Assembly: GCA_948806215.1 (NCBI GenBank)
Contig: CAQIDI010000009.1
Coordinates: 1-36,393, forward strand
Source of the DNA: an uncultured Eubacteriales bacterium
GTDB taxonomy: Bacteria; Bacillota; Clostridia; Christensenellales; UBA1242
Length of the DNA: 36,393 nucleotides
Direction of reading: 5' to 3'
This document shows positions 15,043 through 23,006 of this stretch, one piece after another (within the stretch, counting starts at the first letter, position 1; the number at the start of each line of letters is the position of its first letter). The translations under genes and the position numbers were made by a program. The notes under the pieces were generated by a model, which searched no databases, had not been told where the DNA came from, and was given only the letters and a program-made list of their open reading frames with translations.

Positions 15043-15074
15043 AAAAAGAACAACAATTATAAGTTGTTCTTTTT
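15043..15074 (-). terminator. Intrinsic terminator of the transglutaminase-like gene
   Basis: Perfect 12-bp arms AAAAAGAACAAC (15043-15054) and GTTGTTCTTTTT (15063-15074), with the A run 15041-15047 giving T on the minus strand. Directly after the stop at 15076. Confidence 0.88.
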
Positions 15075-15075
15075 A

Positions 15076-17205
15076 TTAAGCATTAACTTTGTGTAAATTA
15101 ATTAACGATAAGCTATAAACTGCACCAATGTTGTTATCGGTATAATACATATAATTTCCTACACTTAACGAAATAATGTTTGCTTTTTCAATGCCATTAT
15201 TTGTTTTTGTTTGTTTTATTATTGTATTAAATATTGTTCCTGCTAAAATAGATTTATCAAACACAACATCAATTCCGTAAACTTGGTTTTCTAACATCCA
15301 AGCAACCATTCTATCAAGATCGGCTTGGTTTTTTATAACATAATTATTAACGCCGTTATAGGTTTCGTTAGCATAATAATAATAACTTTCTGGCGAAGCA
15401 CACATTGTGTTTAATTCTGTATCGGAAGCAATATGTTCTATAATATCACTATCCGAAACCAAAAAGTACATATGATTTAAAAATTCGTTACTGTTATATT
15501 TTGTTGCACCATCTTCGCTAAAAGTATCGCTTTCTGTATCAACAACCGACCAAGTTATATCAACAACATACCAATTATCATTAATTTTAACTTTGTTCCA
15601 AGCGTGCAAACCTTCGTAACTATCAACTACTCCGTTACCATTGCTATCAATTCCGCCAGCAATTCTAACAGTATCAATTCCTTCCATATTGCAAAGCAAC
15701 GAGAAGGTTTTAGAATATCCATCGCAAACTGCTAACCCATCGTTAAGCACACCTTCTAACGAAAATGAAGTGTAGTTAGTAAAACTTACATTGGTCGAAT
15801 CGTATGAAAGAATTTTATTATCATAAACCGAATTAATGCAAATCCAATCGAAAATACTTAAAGCCTTTTCGTAGTCGCTCATTTCATCGCTTATAATCTC
15901 ACGCAAAACTTGTTTTGCCTTATTATATAATTTATAAGCCGAACTATTGTTATCATTAAATAATGGAGTAATTTTATTTTCAACAGCAAAATATAGTTGC
16001 TCCGAACTTGTAACATATTGCACTAACGCATTCTTATCGCTTACAAAATTATCAAAGCTACTAGCTCGTTTAGCATAACTTACTTTGTTATAATAGCCAA
16101 CATCTAAATCGCTTCCAATAAGTTCTTTTTCTTGAACTAATGTAGGTTCGTTGTTAGTACCTTTTAAAAATCTGAACTTAAATCTAACATAAAAATGTCT
16201 GGAAGGTAAAACGGTATCGTAATCAAATTCTAAGCTATAGTCACAAGTTTCCATAAAACTGTTTGTGCCTTCACCAATACCACCAAGTTTTCTGCTATTA
16301 CCAATTAAATAAATATAATCGGTTCTACCATATTTATTAACAAGTTTAGTGTAGTAATCTTTAGAAATTGCAAGCTCTTTATCTTCTATTCTGTTAATAA
16401 ACATATAATACATCATTTGATTCATTTCTTCTTGGCTTGTTAAATAACTATCAAAATATTTACCTTGAAATAAGTGAACAGTGTTAAACAAATTATTTAG
16501 TGTTTTAACATCGTCGCCATAATCTACAGAATTTAATGCATCGTTATAGCAAACAGTATCTGAAAAACAAATTTCGTCGTCTTGGTTTTTAACTCCCACC
16601 CTAAAAGCTAAAATTTCGTTTTTAACAATATAGTTTGAAAAATTAATTGCAGGCAACGAAGTTGTTACATAACGCTCGCCGTTAATATTATCATAAATCA
16701 AAACATAATATTCCGAAACATTATCAACTGCATTCCAACCAAGATTTGTATCGCTAATTTCAAGTCCTGTTATAACTTTGTTTTGGTTGTTAATTTTAAC
16801 ACTGCTTTCTACATTATTAGTTTCGCCAGCAACCCTATAGGTTTTTTCGTTTGATTTAGGGCTATTGTTAAAACCTTCGGCAACTGCAATAACATAAAAC
16901 TTATATGCTAAATTTTCGTTAGTAACTAATTGCGAAAAGTTGTATCTGTTAAGTTTTGGAGTTCCAGTTGCATTTTCTTGAATTTCTTCTAAAAATTCGT
17001 TGTTTAAATAAATTTTATAAGTTTTTGCATCTTCCACCGATTTCCAAGCAACAACTTTTTCTTCAAGTTCTAAATCGATAACCGGAGCACTTAGTGTTTT
17101 TCTAAATAAATCCGAGCAAGCACACGCCGAAAACAATGTTTGGCTTATTAGCAATAACATTGCAAACACTATAAATATTAAACTCTTGCTCTTAGTGTTT
17201 TTCAT
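15076..17205 (-). CDS. Transglutaminase-like lipoprotein with N-terminal FN3/Ig-like modules
   Basis: Probably a surface lipoprotein: signal segment at about 8-25, followed by SACAC, which offers a lipobox-like cysteine although not an ideal one. Two modules follow at about 40-130 and 140-215, with the pattern V-x-W-x-x-V-x-x-A-x-x-Y-x-[VI]-x-[IL] typical of the giant protein's repeats in this locus. The end is a transglutaminase-like papain fold with a full triad (numbering from an ATG four codons upstream): C498 in AVCDGYSK, H538 in HAWNKV, D553 in VVDITW. Such domains can cross-link, cut or bind peptide chains; the activity is open. I chose the ATG at 17205 because TGGAG precedes it; the ATG at 17217 has none. 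Last gene of a three-gene unit. Confidence 0.82.
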   Translation of the reverse strand: MKNTKSKSLIFIVFAMLLLISQTLFSACACSDLFRKTLSAPVIDLELEEKVVAWKSVEDAKTYKIYLNNEFLEEIQENATGTPKLNRYNFSQLVTNENLAYKFYVIAVAEGFNNSPKSNEKTYRVAGETNNVESSVKINNQNKVITGLEISDTNLGWNAVDNVSEYYVLIYDNINGERYVTTSLPAINFSNYIVKNEILAFRVGVKNQDDEICFSDTVCYNDALNSVDYGDDVKTLNNLFNTVHLFQGKYFDSYLTSQEEMNQMMYYMFINRIEDKELAISKDYYTKLVNKYGRTDYIYLIGNSRKLGGIGEGTNSFMETCDYSLEFDYDTVLPSRHFYVRFKFRFLKGTNNEPTLVQEKELIGSDLDVGYYNKVSYAKRASSFDNFVSDKNALVQYVTSSEQLYFAVENKITPLFNDNNSSAYKLYNKAKQVLREIISDEMSDYEKALSIFDWICINSVYDNKILSYDSTNVSFTNYTSFSLEGVLNDGLAVCDGYSKTFSLLCNMEGIDTVRIAGGIDSNGNGVVDSYEGLHAWNKVKINDNWYVVDITWSVVDTESDTFSEDGATKYNSNEFLNHMYFLVSDSDIIEHIASDTELNTMCASPESYYYYANETYNGVNNYVIKNQADLDRMVAWMLENQVYGIDVVFDKSILAGTIFNTIIKQTKTNNGIEKANIISLSVGNYMYYTDNNIGAVYSLSLINLHKVNA

Positions 17206-17222
17206 TTTTTGCTCCATTAAAA

Positions 17223-18383
17223 CTATGGTTTATTTCTTTTACGATATAGATTGTTAGCTTTTCGGTTGCTGATTCTGTTTCTTGTTGTTACAAACAACAA
17301 TCCAGCACATAACATTAATGCAACACCAACTAACAATATAACCCACCAAACATTAACCGATGTGTCTGGTTTAACAACATCATCTGGATTTTGCGGATAA
17401 AGTTCTGGTGCAGACATAAGTTCAACCCAATGCTGAGGTGCATCAAACCAAATTGTTCTATCTTTAATAACCTGAGGCACAGAAGCATCTAGTGCTTCGA
17501 TATTAACTTCTAAAACAGCATTGTTTCCACCAACAACCTCGGTTATATATTTTTCCGAAAAACGAAGTTTATCAATAACAGTTACTTGTTCGTTTGGTTT
17601 TAAAATTAACCTGCAATAATAGTAGCCATCATCTCGTTTAACAACTGGGCCAACATTTCCTGTTTCATCGGTCATAGTGTAGTTATCCTCTAGTTCTTTA
17701 TTATATTTTTCCCAATTATCACTATTTGGTTCGATATAAATAAACTCAGGATATTCAACACCGTTTATTTTTAAGAATATTCTAAAACGAACATAAATAT
17801 TCGTCCAATTAGCTCCAGCATCTCCAGTTATAGCATTTGCATTTTTAGCAACAATATTTAATTTAAAGGTATCGCCGGGGCTAACATTTTTTGGTATTGG
17901 GTCTCCATCAACCTGTGTATCATAAAAAATATCTTTATTTGTCATACTAACCGAAACTCGAATGTAGTTCTCATCGTAGCTAGTAACTTTTTGCAAATAT
18001 AAAAACACCCCTGCAACTAAAGTTGCAAATAACAATAACAGTAATAAAATTGTTAAAATAACATTAAGATTTTCTTTTTTCTTTTCTGCAACAATATCGG
18101 TTTTTTTGCGATTTTGCCTATAAACTTGTTCGATTAATTCTTCATTTTTTTGCTTTATGCGTTCACTATGTGGAATATATTGATTTTCCGGAGCTTGTTG
18201 TTTTGTTTTTGCTTCTTCGTTTTCGATGCTACCGTTAAGTTCTTCTAAATCAATTTCATCAAGTTCTTTTAAAATTCGTGATACTTTTGCTTTATCAATG
18301 TTGGCACTATTAAATTTGGCAGACTTAGGCTTAATGTTATTTTTGTTATTAACATCGTTTTCTCCCATATTTTTTTTCGCCAT
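17223..18383 (-). CDS. Two-membrane-segment TasA/camelysin-like anchor protein
   Basis: A 386-residue protein not recognised as a named family. It has a charged cytoplasmic start of about 105 residues with a helical patch (SRILKELDEIDLEEL), a membrane segment at about 106-130, an outside domain (131-343), a second membrane segment (344-367) and a basic tail (RNRISNRKANNLYRKRNKP). The outside domain carries the marks of the other small proteins here: DDGYYYC with a following P, and IWFDAPQHW. So it is a paralogue of the SipW-dependent group but lacks an F-A-W signal end and would stay bound to the membrane at both ends of the domain. It starts 41 bases after the gene at 18425 and ends next to the transglutaminase-like gene. 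Likely an anchor or assembly factor (inference). Confidence 0.6.
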   Translation of the reverse strand: MAKKNMGENDVNNKNNIKPKSAKFNSANIDKAKVSRILKELDEIDLEELNGSIENEEAKTKQQAPENQYIPHSERIKQKNEELIEQVYRQNRKKTDIVAEKKKENLNVILTILLLLLLFATLVAGVFLYLQKVTSYDENYIRVSVSMTNKDIFYDTQVDGDPIPKNVSPGDTFKLNIVAKNANAITGDAGANWTNIYVRFRIFLKINGVEYPEFIYIEPNSDNWEKYNKELEDNYTMTDETGNVGPVVKRDDGYYYCRLILKPNEQVTVIDKLRFSEKYITEVVGGNNAVLEVNIEALDASVPQVIKDRTIWFDAPQHWVELMSAPELYPQNPDDVVKPDTSVNVWWVILLVGVALMLCAGLLFVTTRNRISNRKANNLYRKRNKP

Positions 18384-18424
18384 TTTTAATTCACCTTGTA
18401 ATAATTTTTCTTTTTAGTATTTTT

Positions 18425-19195
18425 TTAAATATTGCTATCGCTTCCAGCAAAAGCTTCTTTAAACACTTTTTCTACATTATCTATTGTGTTTACCATAAAT
18501 CCGCTATTAGGATCATCACTATCGGAAGGAATTATTGCCTGCACTGCTTGAACCGAGAACCAAAAAGTAATAACCGATGTAGCAAATTTATTATCAACAT
18601 AGGTTGGTAAATAAACGTATTGGTCTTTTTTGTAAGGATCTAAAAATTCTAACAATGGGCCCTCTTCACAATTTATACTTTCGCAAATAGAATTTCTAGG
18701 AGTTACAAAATCGTTATTTGATCCACCAGTGTAATACCACCAACCCGATGTTGGATCTAGCATCCACTTTGCACCTTCTTCAATGTAACCATATGCTTTA
18801 TCGTATATTTGTTGATTTAGTTCTGTTGCTAAATCTGCAATTTCATCAGTAGAAGCTGTTCCACCTTCAACAGTTGCAGTTAACTTAACTCTTAAAACTG
18901 CAGGAGTATGGCTTTGTTGAAACTTAACAGCTGCATAGGTGTTAACTTTCATACCCGGTAACAAATGGTTTCCTGCAATGGTAAACGGGATTTCTGCACC
19001 AGACGGCTTAATTACTCCAGTACTATCTTGTGCTATGTTAACAACAACTGGATCGCCTAAACTTATTGTTCTTAGTTTTTCTTGTGACGAAGCAAACCAC
19101 GCAAAAGTAGCACCTGCAACTAAGGAAATTGCAAGTAAAACGCTAAGAACAATTATTAAACTAGTGTATTTGTTTTGCTCTTTTGATTCCTTCAT
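18425..19195 (-). CDS. SipW-type signal protein, TasA/camelysin-like (paralogue 4)
   Basis: A 256-residue secreted protein. Residues 11-34 form a membrane segment ending GATFAWF (28-34), the SipW-cognate signal class (TIGR04088-like). The mature part contains NHLLPGMKVNTYAAVKF, LRVKLTATV and SGWWYYTGG, the strands of the TasA/camelysin beta-sandwich fold. GGGGA lies just before the ATG. Upstream is a perfect 24-base palindrome (19233-19256) that may be an operator. It leads a unit with the two-anchor protein and the transglutaminase-like lipoprotein. Confidence 0.75.
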   Translation of the reverse strand: MKESKEQNKYTSLIIVLSVLLAISLVAGATFAWFASSQEKLRTISLGDPVVVNIAQDSTGVIKPSGAEIPFTIAGNHLLPGMKVNTYAAVKFQQSHTPAVLRVKLTATVEGGTASTDEIADLATELNQQIYDKAYGYIEEGAKWMLDPTSGWWYYTGGSNNDFVTPRNSICESINCEEGPLLEFLDPYKKDQYVYLPTYVDNKFATSVITFWFSVQAVQAIIPSDSDDPNSGFMVNTIDNVEKVFKEAFAGSDSNI

Positions 19196-19232
19196 TTAAT
19201 CCCCAATAAATTTTGGACACAATCGTACATTC

Positions 19233-19256
19233 TAATATACTAATATTAGTATATTA
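19233..19256. promoter_or_regulatory. Perfect 24-base palindrome upstream of paralogue 4
   Basis: Two 12-base arms TAATATACTAAT / ATTAGTATATTA without a spacer, 38 bases before the ATG at 19195. No T run follows on the minus strand, so it does not look like a terminator for the gene ending at 19292. A binding site for a dimeric regulator in the promoter is the most natural reading; the region is AT-rich, so chance contributes. Confidence 0.4.
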
Positions 19257-19291
19257 AATTTTTCTTTTTTAGTAAAACAAAAAGCACCCTT

Positions 19292-19930
19292 TTATGAAAT
19301 TGCAATAAGCCAGCTATTAGGAGCGCTTATCCACACACTTGTTATAACATCATAGTTATTAGGCAGAGTTTCTACCGTAACAACTAGCACGTGTTTGTTT
19401 TCGTTTTGGTTTTCGATAGAAAAACCAATAGGCAGTTCTACTCTGCCACATAGTTCAAAGTTATCGGCAGGAACAACCAAATTTTTATAATAGTAATAAC
19501 CATCATCGCCTATAATCCAATTAGCGTCCACCACTAGTTTTACATTATGAATATCACCATCGGAAGAAATAACATTAGCTTTTGCTCTAATGCGTGAATC
19601 TTTTTTTAAGTTGTTAGCATTAATGGTTACTTTTTGGGGATATTCAACACCAGAAACAATATTATTAACCATAGAAAAAGCAACAACCGAACTCTCGTTA
19701 TCGATTATTTTAACTTCTCCATTTTCGGTAAAATTTTGTTTCATATTTTGTTTTAATTGATAGTTTTGATTACTTAAAATAACCGAATAAATACTAACAC
19801 CAATTAAAGCCACCATTGTTAAAACATACAAAACTATTAAGGCTATTTTTGATAGTTTAAGTAGGTCGTTGTTGGGCTGATTTTTTTGATTATAATTTTT
19901 GTTATTATTTTTATTTGTTATCTTTTCCAT
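19292..19930 (-). CDS. Membrane-anchored TasA-like protein without SipW signal end (paralogue 5)
   Basis: A 212-residue protein, family not named. An Asn/Lys-rich cytoplasmic start (1-25), one membrane segment (29-52), then an outside domain. The segment ends ILSNQNYQL and lacks the F-A-W/Y pattern, so SipW cleavage is unlikely and the protein probably stays anchored. The outside domain has DDGYYYYKNLVVP, a GRVELPIGF strand and a final VWISAPNSW, matching the two-anchor protein and paralogue 2. AGAGGT precedes the ATG. It is flanked by the terminator at 20075-20099 upstream and a weak 5-bp hairpin with T run (about 19280-19293) at its own end, so it is likely a single-gene unit. Confidence 0.6.
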   Translation of the reverse strand: MEKITNKNNNKNYNQKNQPNNDLLKLSKIALIVLYVLTMVALIGVSIYSVILSNQNYQLKQNMKQNFTENGEVKIIDNESSVVAFSMVNNIVSGVEYPQKVTINANNLKKDSRIRAKANVISSDGDIHNVKLVVDANWIIGDDGYYYYKNLVVPADNFELCGRVELPIGFSIENQNENKHVLVVTVETLPNNYDVITSVWISAPNSWLIAIS

Positions 19931-20074
19931 TATTTACCTCTAAAAAGTTATTCACTAATTATTTTTAACTAAATACACTTGTTTATGCCTTTTAGAATAA
20001 ATAATATTAATTTAATAACTACATTTAAAATTTATTCTTTATATTAACTTTGCTTTTAAAATTTAAAAATAAAA

Positions 20075-20099
20075 AAAGAAAGCAACATTTGCTTTCTTT
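20075..20099 (-). terminator. Intrinsic terminator after paralogue 3
   Basis: Arms AAAGAAAGCAA (20075-20085) and TTGCTTTCTTT (20089-20099) with a three-base loop and an A run before it (T run on minus). Closes the three-gene unit 22211-20098. Confidence 0.85.
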
Positions 20100-20787
20100 A
20101 TTCTTCATCTTCAACAAGTTTTCCCCAAGTTGGATTGCTTCTGTTTAAAAGAGGATTTTCAACATTTTCGCTTTGTATTGCACTAACTTTATAATTAATA
20201 AATATATTTTTATTTGCAAATATATTTGTTAAGCTTGTGCTTATTTTTATTTGTCCGTTTAAGAAGGTGTGTTCTTCTTGATTATAAGCAATTTTAGCTC
20301 TAACATCGCCTTCAACATTTTCGCTAAACACCCACCATTTTCCGCCATCTTGTTCACCAAAATCAACTTCCACCCAATTTGCAGAGTTTGGTGTTGTATT
20401 AAAGTCAATTAAACCATCGGTTACAATATCTCCGCCCAAATCGGTTAATGCATCAGATGTAACTTCTAACTTAACCCTAACATATGCAGGCGAACTAGGT
20501 TTATCTTCTTTTCCCATAATAAAACCAAGTTTAACATTAATTTTTGTTCCCGGTAATATTATTGCTTGATCGGTTGGAAGTTCAACTTGTCCACCTTGTG
20601 GAACTCCTAAATCGTCGGTTATATAAATTTCTACAGGATGCGAAAGTGTTACACCTAACTTATCAGAAACATTTCTTGTGTACCACGCAAAAGTAACTCC
20701 GGTTACGATAACCATAATTAAAATAGCACATAGTAAATAAATTAATATTAACTGAATGTTGTTAGCTTTTAGCTTTTCTTTATTCAC
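20098..20787 (-). CDS. SipW-type signal protein, TasA/camelysin-like (paralogue 3)
   Basis: A 229-residue secreted protein with a membrane segment at about 11-35 ending GVTFAWY (30-36), the SipW-cognate signal end. The mature part has ILPGTKINVKLGF, AYVRVKLEVTS, GGKWWVFSENV and NIFINYKVSAIQSE, a strand order shared with paralogue 4 and TasA/camelysin proteins. The start codon is GTG (20785-20787) with a strong GGGGAGGT site. The very acidic end is KLVEDEE. Third gene of a unit driven from 22238-22266. Confidence 0.75.
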   Translation of the reverse strand: MNKEKLKANNIQLILIYLLCAILIMVIVTGVTFAWYTRNVSDKLGVTLSHPVEIYITDDLGVPQGGQVELPTDQAIILPGTKINVKLGFIMGKEDKPSSPAYVRVKLEVTSDALTDLGGDIVTDGLIDFNTTPNSANWVEVDFGEQDGGKWWVFSENVEGDVRAKIAYNQEEHTFLNGQIKISTSLTNIFANKNIFINYKVSAIQSENVENPLLNRSNPTWGKLVEDEE

Positions 20788-20849
20788 GATTACCTCCCCT
20801 TAAAAGTTTTATTATTATAATTTTATTATATAAATCAAATCTTAGCAAA

Positions 20850-21479
20850 TTAATTAGTTATATCAAACGCAGCTATTTCGGTTTTCCATTCTTGTGGAGC
20901 ACCTGCCCAGTTTGGTTCTGTTTCGTATGCTTTAAAGTGTCGTTGAATTGCATAAACTGTTAATTTTATATTTACTGGTTTGCTTTTATCAACATTGTTA
21001 ATATCGTTTGTTACAACAAACCCCGTGTTAAAAGTTGCACTGTTATCTGGGCTAATAAAACCAACATAATAATAGCAATCATCAACTTCTGAATAAATCC
21101 AGTTTTGTTTTCCGTCGGCTTCAAATTCTTCTGAAACATATAACACTGGTTTTATAATGTAGTTATCGTTAATTTTATAATCGGTTTCGAATTTAACTTT
21201 TATATAAGCTTGGTCGGTATCTTTAACACAACCAATAATTGTTTCCATATTTTCATATAATTTATTTGGTTCAAGGGTATCGCTTGGAAATTTTAGATTG
21301 GTTTTAACATCTAATTTTATTTGGCCTACCACTATTACTTTATTCCCTTTTTCGCTTTCACCGAACCAAGAATAAGTTACAAAATAAAATATTAAAAAAC
21401 TAAGAACAATAATTATTAACAGGGAAACTATTTTATTAAATCGGCTTCCCAATCTGTTATAATCGTAAACATTATCCAA
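20850..21479 (-). CDS. SipW-type signal protein, TasA/camelysin-like (paralogue 2)
   Basis: A 209-residue protein with a basic/hydrophobic start: membrane segment about 17-38, ending VTYSWFG (34-40), a variant SipW-type signal end with S instead of A. The outside part has QAYIKVKFETDY, DDCYYYVGFISP and a final NWAGAPQEW, aligned with the matching strands of the anchored paralogues. It appears to use TTG as start codon (21477-21479), supported by AGGAGGGG at normal spacing; the first in-frame ATG is not near. 24 bases follow the previous gene's stop. Probably a fibre or matrix subunit (inference). Confidence 0.7.
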   Translation of the reverse strand: MDNVYDYNRLGSRFNKIVSLLIIIVLSFLIFYFVTYSWFGESEKGNKVIVVGQIKLDVKTNLKFPSDTLEPNKLYENMETIIGCVKDTDQAYIKVKFETDYKINDNYIIKPVLYVSEEFEADGKQNWIYSEVDDCYYYVGFISPDNSATFNTGFVVTNDINNVDKSKPVNIKLTVYAIQRHFKAYETEPNWAGAPQEWKTEIAAFDITN

Positions 21480-21503
21480 TTAAGTTCCCCTCCTAAATTA
21501 TTT

Positions 21504-22211
21504 TTACTTATAAGCAGTCCAGATATCTAAAAACTCTTTTGTTAAAACACCAAATGGTTTATCTTTGTCGGCAACCGGATTTTGATCGTTATCAATTTGA
21601 TACGCATTACCAGAGTGAGCAACAATATCAGCTCTTAGTTTAACATACACAGTTGTGTTTTCAACTTCGCTTAAAACGGTAAAGTTAGTAAATACAATAT
21701 TTTCTGCATCAGGTGCTAAAACTTTGTTTAAAAACATATTATAGCCATAAACACCTTCTAATAATGGGTCGTCATATAAATCCACCCAATCCGGGCTTTC
21801 AACCTTTAATTGTTTACTTGTTGCTAAATAGCTTGCACCATCTAAGTCGGTAAAACCTTCTGATGGTCCAACAACAGTTGAAATTGTTACAAAACACCTA
21901 ACAATGCCATTAATAGTTCCAACATTTTTAACTTTTAAGTTAAGGCTTGAAACCGAACCCACATCGCCCAAATTAACCGCATAGGCAGTTCCAACTGTGT
22001 AACTGCCGTCATCATTTGTTGTTCCGTTTAGTTTTGTTTCCCCATCGTAAATTTCTATTTTAACTGCGCCAATTTGTGCATCGCCATCATCGTTAAAGAT
22101 ATCGGTTAACCACGCAAACGAATAGCCAATAATTAAAGCTATCAAGCACAAACAAACTGTAATTATTGAAACATTTATTAAATTTTTTAAATTCTTTTTA
22201 TCTTTTAGCAT
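21504..22211 (-). CDS. SipW-type signal protein, TasA-like (paralogue 1)
   Basis: A 235-residue secreted protein with a membrane segment at about 12-34, ending GYSFAWLTD (29-37), close to the A-Y/W-F/L-(S/T)-D end of TasA-type signals. The mature part has GDAQIGAVKIEIYDG directly after the cleavage area, SSLNLKVKNVGTINGIVRCFVTIS and YVKLRADIVAH, a typical TasA/camelysin (peptidase M73-like) layout. The end is FLDIWTAYK. First gene of a three-gene unit with a clear promoter. It is the closest of the group to a TasA-like fibre subunit. Confidence 0.78.
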   Translation of the reverse strand: MLKDKKNLKNLINVSIITVCLCLIALIIGYSFAWLTDIFNDDGDAQIGAVKIEIYDGETKLNGTTNDDGSYTVGTAYAVNLGDVGSVSSLNLKVKNVGTINGIVRCFVTISTVVGPSEGFTDLDGASYLATSKQLKVESPDWVDLYDDPLLEGVYGYNMFLNKVLAPDAENIVFTNFTVLSEVENTTVYVKLRADIVAHSGNAYQIDNDQNPVADKDKPFGVLTKEFLDIWTAYK

Positions 22212-22237
22212 ATTTAAAAATTTTTCCTATCATAGAT

Positions 22238-22266
22238 ATTTTACTTTTTTTAGTTTTTTTTGTAAA
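22238..22266 (-). promoter_or_regulatory. Promoter of the TasA-like three-gene unit
   Basis: TTTACA (22261-22266) and TAAAAT (22238-22243) on the minus strand with 17 bases between, about 27 bases before the ATG at 22211. Confidence 0.6.
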
Positions 22267-22311
22267 GTAAAGCATCTATTTAGATTATATATAATGTTTG
22301 TTATTTATTTT

Positions 22312-22341
22312 AAAAAAGTATATGAAATATTTCATATACTT
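22312..22341 (-). terminator. Intrinsic terminator after sipW
   Basis: A 26-base perfect palindrome (22316-22341, arms AAGTATATGAAAT / ATTTCATATACTT) followed on the minus strand by six T. It lies 15 bases past the sipW stop. Confidence 0.75.
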
Positions 22342-22355
22342 AATTTAATTTTAGT

Positions 22356-22841
22356 TTATGCATAAGTAATAATAAATAAAGCCAAAACTATTGCAATAGT
22401 TATTATTATTATATTATCCTTAACCAACTCGAACACATAACCAAGCCCTTTAAAGTGGCAAACAACAACACCCACAAAATTGTTTTTTGTAACAGTTTCA
22501 CGAGAACCAGCATTTTCGGCTGCATCACCTTGTGTTTTTAAAACAACATTATTATTTTCCAAAATTGTTTTTTCCACAACACGGTGAGTTATTTTACTTG
22601 TTCCTTGAGTAAAAGTAATAACATCGCCAACTTGAACATCTTTAATATCAATGTTCTTAACAATAACCACTGTTCCCACTGGCATTGTTGGGGTCATGGA
22701 TCCGGTTATTATATTTAAAAATTTATATCCAGTTGCAAAGCCCAAAACAATAGTTATAACAAACGCCAAAAGCAAATTTGCTATAATAGAACTAACTATT
22801 TGCACAACTTTATTTTTTGATTTATAAACATTTTTTGTCAT
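22356..22841 (-). CDS. sipW: Signal peptidase I, SipW (ER-type)
   Basis: Membrane peptidase that removes signal peptides of TasA-type proteins. The 161-residue protein has an N-terminal membrane segment (about 15-38), the catalytic serine S48 in TGSMTPTMPVG, a GDVITF strand (72-77), and histidine H86 in KITHRVV where bacterial P-type enzymes have lysine. That Ser-His pair marks the ER/SipW type. GDAAENAG corresponds to the GDAN box. A C-terminal membrane segment ends the protein. TAGGTGA precedes the ATG. It stands alone between two terminators but next to at least four proteins with matching signal ends, which are its likely substrates. Confidence 0.93.
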   Translation of the reverse strand: MTKNVYKSKNKVVQIVSSIIANLLLAFVITIVLGFATGYKFLNIITGSMTPTMPVGTVVIVKNIDIKDVQVGDVITFTQGTSKITHRVVEKTILENNNVVLKTQGDAAENAGSRETVTKNNFVGVVVCHFKGLGYVFELVKDNIIIITIAIVLALFIITYA

Positions 22842-22980
22842 TGGTCACCTAAAACTTTAATAATATTATTATTTGATAAAATACTATAAATTACCCAATA
22901 AAATCAGTAATAGTTTACCAAACTAAAAAATATTTAACAAATAATTAGTAATATTAATTTTTTTTAATTATTTTAACAAA

Positions 22981-23006
22981 AAAAGAAGCGAATTTCGCTT
23001 CTTTTT
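22981..23006 (-). terminator. Intrinsic terminator of the giant surface protein gene
   Basis: Arms AAAAGAAGCGA (22981-22991) and TCGCTTCTTTTT (22995-23006), three-base loop, T run on the minus strand. It overlaps the stop codon at 23005-23007. Confidence 0.88.
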
